In this document: piece after piece, positions 1 to 5,574 of the stretch
Layout: each line of letters opens with the position of its first letter
How positions within the stretch are numbered: position 1 is the first letter of the stretch
Origin: Bacillota bacterium
Lineage (GTDB): Bacteria; Bacillota; Bacilli; Tumebacillales; Effusibacillaceae
NCBI GenBank assembly: GCA_020059765.1
Contig: JAGVBM010000280.1
Span: forward strand, 1 to 6,080
Length of the DNA: 6,080 nt
Direction of reading: 5' to 3'
Translations under genes and position numbers: made by a program
The notes under the pieces: model-generated
The model's input: only the letters and a program-made list of their open reading frames with translations
Told to the model about the DNA's origin: nothing
The model's database searches: none

Positions 1-707
1 ATGTTTGGGTTTTCACCCGCCTGGATCGACAGAATTCCTTCAATCATCAGTTCCCGTACCAACACTTCCTGTTTGCTGCGCACTTTCAATTTGTTTGCGA
101 GCGGTAAAAATGCCACGTTGGCGGACGCGACCCCGTATAGTGTCGCGATAAAGGCGACAGCAATTGAAGGACCCAACTTGCTGGCGTCTTCCAGGTTCCC
201 CAAGACATGCACCAGCCCCATTACCGTTCCGATAATTCCCATGGTGGGCGAAAAGCCCCCCGCCTGTTCAAAGATCGCAGCCCCTCTGGAATGGCGGTCT
301 TCAATAAATGAAAGCTCCGTTTCCATGATGCTGCGCACCAATTCCGGGTCGACCCCGTCCACCACCAAGCGAACCCCATTTTTGAAAAAATCGTCTTCAT
401 AGGTTTCGATCTTCTCTTCCAGTGCCAAGATCCCTTCACGGCGGGCGATGGTCGCCAGCGATACCAGTTCGTCGATCACTTCCAACGGTTCCCGCCGCTT
501 ATGCGAAAATGCATGTCCTAGAATCTTCGGCAGTTCTTTCAACTGTTCCATCGGCGTGCTGACCATAATCGCGCCAGCGGTGCCCCCGAAAACGATCATA
601 AAAGCGGTGATTTGAAACAGCGAACTGACATGCCCGCCTTCCAATACAAACGCAACGACCAGGAACGCCGTACCGAGAACCAAGCCAAGGATTGTCGTAA
701 TATCCAT
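1..707 (-). CDS. motA: Flagellar motor stator protein, MotA/MotP family (3' end outside the window)
   Basis: This is the membrane stator subunit that, with a MotB/MotS partner, conducts ions and pushes on the FliG ring of the flagellar rotor. The 235 visible codons read without interruption from ATG at 707 and run off the window; family members are about 260-270 residues, so only the C-terminal tail is missing. Hydrophobic segments lie near residues 4-22, 33-50, 150-170 and 180-202. The cytoplasmic loop carries the conserved ARREG/LEEKIE charged patch, with R90 and E98 corresponding to the FliG-contacting charges of E. coli MotA. P154 and P202 match the two conserved prolines. The start is set by a perfect AGGAGG (717-722) nine bases upstream. 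It follows minJ by 33 nt with no visible promoter between them, so co-transcription is likely. The family is certain. Whether it is a proton (MotA) or sodium (MotP) stator is not settled, because the partner subunit is not in view and the GxIGTxxGLV stretch is also found in sodium-type stators. Confidence 0.93.
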   Translation of the reverse strand, partial: MDITTILGLVLGTAFLVVAFVLEGGHVSSLFQITAFMIVFGGTAGAIMVSTPMEQLKELPKILGHAFSHKRREPLEVIDELVSLATIARREGILALEEKIETYEDDFFKNGVRLVVDGVDPELVRSIMETELSFIEDRHSRGAAIFEQAGGFSPTMGIIGTVMGLVHVLGNLEDASKLGPSIAVAFIATLYGVASANVAFLPLANKLKVRSKQEVLVRELMIEGILSIQAGENPN

Positions 708-716
708 ACTCTGCTT

Positions 717-722
717 CCTCCT
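717..722 (-). promoter_or_regulatory. Ribosome binding site of the stator gene
   Basis: The minus strand reads AGGAGG, a perfect Shine-Dalgarno, nine bases before the ATG at 707. It fixes the start of the stator gene and shows that the gene is translated independently of minJ, whose stop codon (741-743) lies 19 bases further upstream. Confidence 0.9.
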
Positions 723-740
723 GTAGGTGACTTGCCTGCT

Positions 741-2024
741 TTAGACTGCAGTTGATTTTCCTTGATGTTTCGAACCGCTGACCGAGTTCCAGATTCTTTT
801 CCAGATCGGAATCGAATCGAGACGGACGTATTCCTTTGCAGCTTCATCCGGAACCAGGATCAAGCCCAGTCCATGATGATCTCCGGAAAACCTCGGTTTT
901 CCCGCAAACCGGTTTTCCCCGTTTTCATCGACAACTTCCAGTTTTATAAAAGCCGGATTCTGATTGATGGCAAAATGCAAGTCGAAGGGCGTGTTCACCG
1001 GTACCCCATTTGCCTGTACAATCGTTTCCCCGGGTTTCAATTCCATTCCTTCCGCCGGACTGTTCGGCAGAATTGCCAAAATCCGGACCCCTTGCAGCGG
1101 TTTTGCAAATTTCGGCTGTCTGATCTTTTCATCCGTCATTTCCCACCAAATCAAGAGTTCATGAGCCACCGGCGAAAAAATCGCAGCCGCCCACAACAAC
1201 GGAGACCAGTAGGCACCGGCCAGTGCCAACCCCAATAGGATCAGCGCATAAGCGGCCAGCCATCTTGCCGTTCGCACCGCTTTCTCTTGCGGATGGCGAG
1301 CGAGCGCCAATCCGGAGAATCCCAAAACAGCCGGGATCGGGAAAATTTGCAATCCTTGCCAACCGATCATCGGCAGCAGTCCCCACCAGGCAGGGGAGTC
1401 AAAACCGCCCGTACCGGTCATGACAATGGCCCCCAGCGGAATCACCCAATACTTTTGCAGAATGTATCCGCCGATCAGACGGCCCCTTTTGCCTTGCAGA
1501 AACACCGGGCTTGCACTCTGTCCCCCCTGCACGGCTACCAAAATGGCTTCCGTCAGGTGAAGAACGGCAACAAGAGCCAGCAGATGGGGAATCGACAAAC
1601 TGCGCAAATCCGCGTATAGATTCGCCACCCAAGGCCATCCCAAAGTCATGTCGGGAAATGCATGCAGGAGCAAGGAGACAAACGACAGAATACCGCCCGC
1701 ATAAGCAAAGCAGACAAATCGCAAATTAAAGATCGCCAAAATGATCGCCAGAACCCATACGTACAAAAAATCGGCCGGGTTCAATACGATACCGATTCCG
1801 GAAATCAGCAGAGTCGCCGCCAATCCGCCCACCGCTCCATATCCGAGTGACCGAATCGCTTGTTGTTCGGCCGATGTGACGCGAATCCCGAACAGCTGCC
1901 GTTCCAGAGAGACTTGCCTTCGGTATTGCAGATAAATCAGCAGGATGGCGATGTAGAAAAAAGGTGTCAGCAGATTGCCGAAAAACCCGCGACCTAACTC
2001 CAACAAAAACGGTACGACCTGCAT
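741..2024 (-). CDS. minJ: MinJ-like polytopic membrane protein with C-terminal PDZ domain (division-site topology)
   Basis: The product is 427 residues. The first 300 or so are strongly hydrophobic, with about eight candidate membrane segments (near 13-33, 61-82, 85-101, 103-123, 147-166, 191-205, 212-240, and 255-295 as two). A cytoplasmic-type C-terminal PDZ domain follows (about 311-380) with a GVRILAILPNSPAEGMELKPG core. Topology, length (B. subtilis MinJ is about 397 residues) and position after ftsE-ftsX-ctpB identify it as MinJ/YvjD. In B. subtilis this membrane protein bridges DivIVA at poles and septa to MinCD and so restricts FtsZ to midcell. The frame is open upstream to 2096, but the start at 2024 is chosen because GGGGGAGG lies six bases before it and the extension would run into the terminator at 2078-2110. 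The stator gene follows closely. MinJ identity rests on synteny and architecture; a generic PDZ membrane protein is the alternative. Confidence 0.85.
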   Translation of the reverse strand: MQVVPFLLELGRGFFGNLLTPFFYIAILLIYLQYRRQVSLERQLFGIRVTSAEQQAIRSLGYGAVGGLAATLLISGIGIVLNPADFLYVWVLAIILAIFNLRFVCFAYAGGILSFVSLLLHAFPDMTLGWPWVANLYADLRSLSIPHLLALVAVLHLTEAILVAVQGGQSASPVFLQGKRGRLIGGYILQKYWVIPLGAIVMTGTGGFDSPAWWGLLPMIGWQGLQIFPIPAVLGFSGLALARHPQEKAVRTARWLAAYALILLGLALAGAYWSPLLWAAAIFSPVAHELLIWWEMTDEKIRQPKFAKPLQGVRILAILPNSPAEGMELKPGETIVQANGVPVNTPFDLHFAINQNPAFIKLEVVDENGENRFAGKPRFSGDHHGLGLILVPDEAAKEYVRLDSIPIWKRIWNSVSGSKHQGKSTAV

Positions 2025-2030
2025 GACTGC

Positions 2031-2037
2031 CTCCCCC
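2031..2037 (-). promoter_or_regulatory. Ribosome binding site deciding the minJ start
   Basis: The minus strand reads GGGGGAGG-like sequence ending six bases before ATG 2024. No comparable site precedes the in-frame upstream start at 2096, so the shorter 427-residue protein is preferred. Confidence 0.8.
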
Positions 2038-2077
2038 TTTTGATAAAAGCTCGACCGCAGCCATTGCCCAATACAGT

Positions 2078-2110
2078 AAAAACCCCCGAGGAACAAACCT
2101 ATCCTCAGGG
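2078..2110 (-). terminator. Intrinsic terminator downstream of ctpB
   Basis: On the minus strand CCCTGAGGA (2110-2102) pairs with TCCTCGGGG (2092-2084) as a nine-base-pair stem containing one G-T wobble, with a nine-base loop. One G and then five T (2082-2078) follow. It begins 30 bases after the ctpB stop codon and lies about 40 bases before the minJ ribosome binding site. The plus-strand flank lacks a T run, so it acts only in the minus direction. Confidence 0.82.
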
Positions 2111-2140
2111 TATATTCGACAGAACCATATGTCTTACCTG

Positions 2141-3568
2141 CTATTTCATCATGGAACGAAGGACAGAAATCGCTTTTTCCAATTGCACGTCGTTGGTCTT
2201 CATTTTTTCCCGGATGGCGTCCATCAGTTTGACTGTCGTCTGGCCTTCCACGATACCTGTTGCCGACAATCCGTTCATTCGCTGAAACGTTTTTACCGCT
2301 TCCTCCGTTTGCGTGCTGAAATAGCCGTCCTGACGTCCGGGCACCAGTCCGACACCGATCAACATTTCCTGCAGAGTTTTTACAGCCGTGCCGTTCATTT
2401 CGCGCTTTAGCGCGGTTTGCGGATTTAACGCCGTCACTTTATAGTAAGCCGGCAGCGATACCGGATAGTCGGGCTCAATCCCTTTTTTATGAATCCAGTT
2501 GCCTTTCGGGGTCAGCCATTTGGCCATGGTAAACTTCAGATTCGATCCATCGGAATACTCTTTGCTTTGCTGAACAGTTCCCTTGCCGAATGATTTTTCC
2601 CCGACCAGCGGATATCCGCCCGATTCCTTCAGTGCGGCCGCCATTATTTCGGAGGCGCTGGCAGAACCGCCGTCAATCAATGTGACAATCGGGTATTTAG
2701 ACTTTTCCAGCTTGGAACGGAAGATCTCTTTTTGTCCATTCCGGTATTCGACCTGAACAATAATCTCTTTGTTTGGGATCAGCAGATTGCTGATCTCGGA
2801 GACTGCCTCCAGGTAGCCGCCCGGATTGCCGCGCAGATCGATAAGGAGTCCTTTCAAGCCTTTCAATTCAAATTTCTTCAACTCTTCCTCAAAACGCTTG
2901 GCCGTGTTTTCACCAAAATCGGTGATCTGGATTTTCCCGATCCCGTCATTCAGATATTCGGCATTGACCGTCTCGCGCGGGATTTCATCGCGGATAATCG
3001 TAACGTGCATCACGTCCGATGAGCCGGCGCGGGTGATTTCCAGATTGGCTTCCGTCCCTTTTTTGCCGCGAATCAACAGAACTGCCTGGTTGAGATCCAT
3101 TCCGTCGAGCACTTGACCGTTCACTTTCCGGATTTGATCGTTGGGACGCAGACCGGCTTTTTCCGCCGGAGAGCCTTTGATAGGAGACTGGACCGTTATC
3201 AAGCCGTTTTCCGATTTGATTTCCGCTCCGATTCCTTCAAAAGACGAGGACAGGGACATGTGGAACTGATCCGCCGTTTCCTTGTCCATATAACTGGTAT
3301 ATGGATCTTCCAACGCTTGAATCATGCCGGAGATAGCTCCGTCGATCAATTTCTGTTCGTCCACCTTTTGAAAATAACCGGAACGCAAAATACGCAGCGT
3401 TTCGTTTAACTTGGCAAATTCCTTCTGATCAGACCCTATGAACGACGCGTCTTTTCCTGCCAAAGGAAGACCATTAGCGCGAAATTGAAGGAATCCGTAG
3501 GTCGAAGCACTCCCGACAAACAGTGCAAGGACCAGCAACAACGCCAGAGTGCGTTTTCGCAAGTGCAT
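2141..3568 (-). CDS. ctpB: CtpB-like carboxyl-terminal processing protease (PDZ, S41 peptidase, peptidoglycan-binding domain)
   Basis: This is a 475-residue serine protease of family S41. Residues 5-25 form a hydrophobic signal anchor after a basic N-terminus (HLRKR), placing the rest outside the membrane. A PDZ domain spans about 108-185 (EGIGAEIK, KGSPAEKAGLRPNDQI). The S41 core runs from about 205 to 370 and includes DLRGNPGGYL. The catalytic set is S304 in GGSASASEI, K329 in SFGKGTVQ and Q333; the 25- and 4-residue spacings equal those of B. subtilis CtpB (S309, K334, Q338). The C-terminus (about 392-452) is a PG_binding_1 repeat (AVKTLQ, GYFSTQTEEAVKTFQ). In B. subtilis CtpB cleaves SpoIVFA and helps activate pro-sigma-K processing during sporulation. 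The start at 3568 is preferred over 3616 because AAGGTGG lies about nine bases upstream and the signal anchor begins there. The paralogue CtpA is the alternative; position after ftsX favours CtpB. Confidence 0.93.
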   Translation of the reverse strand: MHLRKRTLALLLVLALFVGSASTYGFLQFRANGLPLAGKDASFIGSDQKEFAKLNETLRILRSGYFQKVDEQKLIDGAISGMIQALEDPYTSYMDKETADQFHMSLSSSFEGIGAEIKSENGLITVQSPIKGSPAEKAGLRPNDQIRKVNGQVLDGMDLNQAVLLIRGKKGTEANLEITRAGSSDVMHVTIIRDEIPRETVNAEYLNDGIGKIQITDFGENTAKRFEEELKKFELKGLKGLLIDLRGNPGGYLEAVSEISNLLIPNKEIIVQVEYRNGQKEIFRSKLEKSKYPIVTLIDGGSASASEIMAAALKESGGYPLVGEKSFGKGTVQQSKEYSDGSNLKFTMAKWLTPKGNWIHKKGIEPDYPVSLPAYYKVTALNPQTALKREMNGTAVKTLQEMLIGVGLVPGRQDGYFSTQTEEAVKTFQRMNGLSATGIVEGQTTVKLMDAIREKMKTNDVQLEKAISVLRSMMK

Positions 3569-3590
3569 GGATACACCACCTTTTGTCCAA

Positions 3591-3614
3591 GTCTCATTTT
3601 CGAGTATATGAGAC
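3591..3614. repeat. Perfect 7-bp inverted repeat in front of ctpB
   Basis: GTCTCAT (3591-3597) and ATGAGAC (3608-3614) are exact inverted copies separated by ten bases. Neither side is followed by a T run, so it is not an intrinsic terminator. It lies between the putative promoter and the ctpB ribosome binding site, where it could be an operator or a 5' leader hairpin. Which of these applies is inference. Confidence 0.6.
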
Positions 3615-3622
3615 ACTCTACC

Positions 3623-3650
3623 ATTCTAGTACCGTGCCGCAAAGAGTCTA
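3623..3650 (-). promoter_or_regulatory. Putative housekeeping promoter of ctpB
   Basis: On the minus strand TAGACT (3650-3645, four of six to TTGACA) and TAGAAT (3628-3623, five of six to TATAAT) are separated by 16 bases. Transcription would begin near 3616, immediately before the inverted repeat, giving a leader of roughly 48 nt. This is a pattern match only. A second, sporulation-type -10 element (CATATACT, 3610-3603) overlaps the repeat, and ctpB could also be read through from ftsEX because no terminator is visible after ftsX. Confidence 0.4.
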
Positions 3651-3666
3651 GCTTTCCGTTCGCCGA

Positions 3667-4548
3667 TCATACTTTCAAGAACTTTCGTACGGAGAACGCA
3701 GAACCGAAAGTTCCGATAATCGCGCCGATCAACAGCAAAAATCCGCCGACTTGCATGATCAAACCTTCCAAGGGAAGAACCATAATCAGCGTATTTTTGA
3801 AAGCATCAACAGCGTAGGAATAACCCAACGCGATCAACGAAATCGGGATCAGGGCACCAAGCGCACCCATCAGCAATCCTTCCACAAAAAACGGCCAACG
3901 AATAAACCAGTTGTTGGCGCCCACCAATTTCATGATTTCGATTTCCCGCCGACGGGCAAAAATCGTAATCTTGATCGTATTGGAGATCAGGAAGATGGCG
4001 GTAAACACCAATCCGATCACCAATCCTCCGCCAACCCAGCGGATCACGTCAATCACATTGTAGAGTTTTTCAACTACGTCTTTCCCGTCTTTCACCTTGT
4101 CCACAAAGGGAAATGTGCGGATTTGCTCAGCAAACTGCAATGTGTCTCGGGGATCTGCCGCTTTGACGACAAATTTGTCGGGCAGCGGGTTTTCCAGTTC
4201 CAGTCCGGTCAACAGATCCGCATTATCCTTTAATTTTTCCTTCAAGATTTGGATCCCGTCTTCCTTGGACACAAACTGTACCGATTTGACCCCGGACAAC
4301 GACTTCAGCCGTTCCTCCAACGAGTCGATGTCACTTCGCGATGTGCCTTGCTGCACGATTACGTCCATTTGCACTTGCGCTTCCACATCTTTGGTAAATG
4401 CTTGCAAGTTTAACGCCAACGTCAAGAATACGCCGAGAATCAGCAGCGTGACAACCACCGACCCGACTGCGGCGAAAGTCATCCATCCGTTGCGGGTAAT
4501 ATTCTTGAATCCTTCCCGGACATGTCGAATCATCGTTCTAATCTTCAT
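3667..4548 (-). CDS. ftsX: Cell division ABC transporter permease FtsX
   Basis: This is the 293-residue membrane partner of FtsE. It has the family topology: a cytoplasmic N-terminus (RHVREGFKNITRNGWMT), a first membrane segment at about 24-47, a large extracellular loop (about 48-165), then three segments at about 172-192, 221-244 and 264-286. The loop contains the MacB/FtsX-like region (MDVIVQQG, SGVKSVQFVSKEDGI), which in Gram-positive bacteria contacts peptidoglycan hydrolase regulators. The cytoplasmic stretch ARRREIEIMKLVGA before the third segment is the usual coupling motif for FtsE. B. subtilis FtsX has 296 residues, and there FtsEX activates the hydrolase CwlO. The start at 4548 is preferred over 4596 because it matches family N-termini. 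It overlaps the ftsE end by 11 nt, implying coupled translation and fixed stoichiometry. No terminator is visible after its TGA stop. Confidence 0.96.
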   Translation of the reverse strand: MKIRTMIRHVREGFKNITRNGWMTFAAVGSVVVTLLILGVFLTLALNLQAFTKDVEAQVQMDVIVQQGTSRSDIDSLEERLKSLSGVKSVQFVSKEDGIQILKEKLKDNADLLTGLELENPLPDKFVVKAADPRDTLQFAEQIRTFPFVDKVKDGKDVVEKLYNVIDVIRWVGGGLVIGLVFTAIFLISNTIKITIFARRREIEIMKLVGANNWFIRWPFFVEGLLMGALGALIPISLIALGYSYAVDAFKNTLIMVLPLEGLIMQVGGFLLLIGAIIGTFGSAFSVRKFLKV

Positions 4549-5224
4549 ATCCGTAAGCCCCCATTCTTTCGTCGCGGACAATCTGGCCATCTTCAATCGC
4601 CAGCACTCTTTGCTTCATCGTATTGACAATCTCTTTGTTGTGAGTGGCCATGACAATCGTGGTGCCCTGCTGATTGATTTTGTTGAACAGGTGCATGATT
4701 TCCCACGATGTTTCCGGGTCCAGGTTTCCGGTAGGCTCGTCCGCGATAATAACAGCCGGATGATTGACCAGTGCCCGGGCAACCGCCACACGCTGCTGCT
4801 CTCCGCCGGACAGTTGGTTCGGCAATGCGTTCAGTTTGCTGCCCAGCCCGACCAATTCCATGACTTCCTTGACGCGGGTCTTGATCTTTTTGCGGGGAGC
4901 TTCAATCACTTCCATTGCAAAAGCGACATTTTCTGCCGCCGTCAATTGCGGGAGAAGTTTGAAATCCTGAAAAACTACCCCAATTTGCCGGCGCATCAAG
5001 GGAATTTTTCCTTCTTTCAATTTTTCCACATTAAATCCGTTGACAAAGATCGATCCTTTTGACGGTCTCACTTCCCGGTACATCAGCTTGATAAACGTCG
5101 ATTTGCCCGCACCGCTGGAGCCGACCACATACACAAATTCACCCCGGCCAATCTTCACGTCAATTCCACGCAAAGCAGAAACTCCGTTCGGGTAGGTTTT
5201 CCAAACGTCCTGCATTTCGATCAT
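4538..5224 (-). CDS. ftsE: Cell division ATP-binding protein FtsE
   Basis: This is a 228-residue cytoplasmic ABC ATPase that pairs with FtsX. All motifs are intact: Walker A GSSGAGKST (35-43), Q-loop Q86 in VVFQDFKLLP, signature LSGGEQQ (138-144), Walker B AVIIADEP with catalytic E163, D-loop NLDP, and switch H195 in MATHNKEIV. The full-length match to the B. subtilis family (228 residues, starting MIEM, ending near EDG-IVRDE) makes the assignment secure. Hydrolysis is thought to drive FtsX movements that switch on extracellular peptidoglycan hydrolases. The frame is open upstream to 5413, but the family start is the ATG at 5224. A GGAGG (5239-5243) lies 14 bases before it, farther than usual; a GTG four codons upstream sits only two bases from the same site. 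The gene ends inside the ftsX start. Its probable promoter is at 5423-5428. Confidence 0.97.
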   Translation of the reverse strand: MIEMQDVWKTYPNGVSALRGIDVKIGRGEFVYVVGSSGAGKSTFIKLMYREVRPSKGSIFVNGFNVEKLKEGKIPLMRRQIGVVFQDFKLLPQLTAAENVAFAMEVIEAPRKKIKTRVKEVMELVGLGSKLNALPNQLSGGEQQRVAVARALVNHPAVIIADEPTGNLDPETSWEIMHLFNKINQQGTTIVMATHNKEIVNTMKQRVLAIEDGQIVRDERMGAYGYED

Positions 5225-5415
5225 CGCTTTACTCACGTCCTCCACCAAACATTTGAGAGAATTGGAACGAGTATGTGTCCACTGTTTCATTGTTATCCCA
5301 CGGCCCGTGACAACGCTTGTCCCATCGCCGAAACGTTTCTTTCCCCCAAACCTTACTCTTTTTTCGACAGCACTCGGTAAAATCCTGTCTCTCCGGCAAA
5401 AATTGCCGAGCATAC
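5225..5415 (-). other. Long untranslated leader of ftsE
   Basis: If transcription starts about seven bases after the TATAAT box, the ftsE message has a leader of about 190 nt. It contains a small hairpin (GGCAA/TTGCC arms, 5396-5408, three-base loop), the exact palindrome GAAACGTTTC (5330-5339) and CACGG-C-CCGTG (5299-5309). Two reading frames are open throughout. One is in frame with ftsE; the other begins at a GTG (5417) and ends in TAA (5229-5231), four bases before the ftsE ATG. Neither has a ribosome binding site or a recognisable product, so I do not call a gene here. I recognise no riboswitch or T-box consensus. Confidence 0.45.
5239..5243 (-). promoter_or_regulatory. Shine-Dalgarno of ftsE at unusual distance
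   Basis: The minus strand reads GGTGGAGG, ending 14 bases before the family-conserved ATG at 5224. The alternative GTG (5236) is only two bases away. Neither spacing is ideal. The conserved MIEM N-terminus favours the ATG. Confidence 0.6.
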
Positions 5416-5422
5416 ACTAGTC

Positions 5423-5428
5423 ATTATA
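5423..5428 (-). promoter_or_regulatory. Probable -10 box of the ftsEX promoter
   Basis: The minus strand reads TTTAGTATAATGACT, a perfect TATAAT at 5428-5423, in the gap between the argH terminator and ftsE. No good -35 hexamer is found 16-18 bases upstream (the sequence there is around CCCGAT), and there is no extended -10 TG, so an activator or an unusual -35 may be needed. Transcription would begin near 5416. Confidence 0.5.
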
Positions 5429-5500
5429 CTAAACTTTCACAGTTATCGGGTCGGAAGTGTTTGCCAAACCCCGGATTCTTTCGAATCACTTCTTTGCAAC

Positions 5501-5555
5501 AAAAATAGGGCTGTGTCTGAAGACCGAGTATCCCGCTTCAGCACAGCCCCTTTTT
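5501..5555 (-). terminator. Strong intrinsic terminator after argH, bidirectional in form
   Basis: On the minus strand GGGCTGTG (5549-5542) pairs with CACAGCCC (5515-5508), and CTGAAG (5541-5536) with CTTCAG (5522-5517). This makes a 14-base-pair stem interrupted only by one bulged base (5516), with a 13-base loop. The minus-strand tail is TATTTTT (5507-5501); the plus-strand side also ends in TTTTT (5551-5555). It begins 25 bases after the argH stop codon and separates argH from ftsE. Confidence 0.93.
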
Positions 5556-5574
5556 CACAAATCCGCATTTGCGA

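Noticed and set aside
2025..2096. Upstream start giving a 451-residue MinJ
   Set aside because: The 24 extra codons have no ribosome binding site and extend into the ctpB terminator, whereas ATG 2024 has GGGGGAGG at good spacing.
4097..5062. Long plus-strand open frame (321 codons) opposite ftsE and ftsX
   Set aside because: It lies wholly antisense to two secure, motif-complete genes. Its composition (runs of Ser, Arg, Asn, His) is typical of a shadow frame, and no domain is visible.
5229..5417. Minus-strand 62-codon frame ending four bases before ftsE as a separate gene
   Set aside because: It has a GTG start almost at the predicted transcription start, no ribosome binding site and no recognisable domain. 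It is kept only as a finding about the leader.
5411..5418. CATACACT on the plus strand, an exact match to the sigma-E -10 consensus
   Set aside because: There is no ATA-type -35 at the proper distance and no plus-strand gene downstream.
5317..5508. Plus-strand open frame of 63 codons in the argH-ftsE gap
   Set aside because: It begins at a TTG without a ribosome binding site, runs into the argH terminator stem region, gives no recognisable protein and opposes all neighbours.
5501..5555. Inverted repeat starting GGGCTGTG considered as an insertion-sequence end
   Set aside because: The two arms are adjacent parts of a single hairpin with T tails right after argH. There is no transposase, second end or target duplication.
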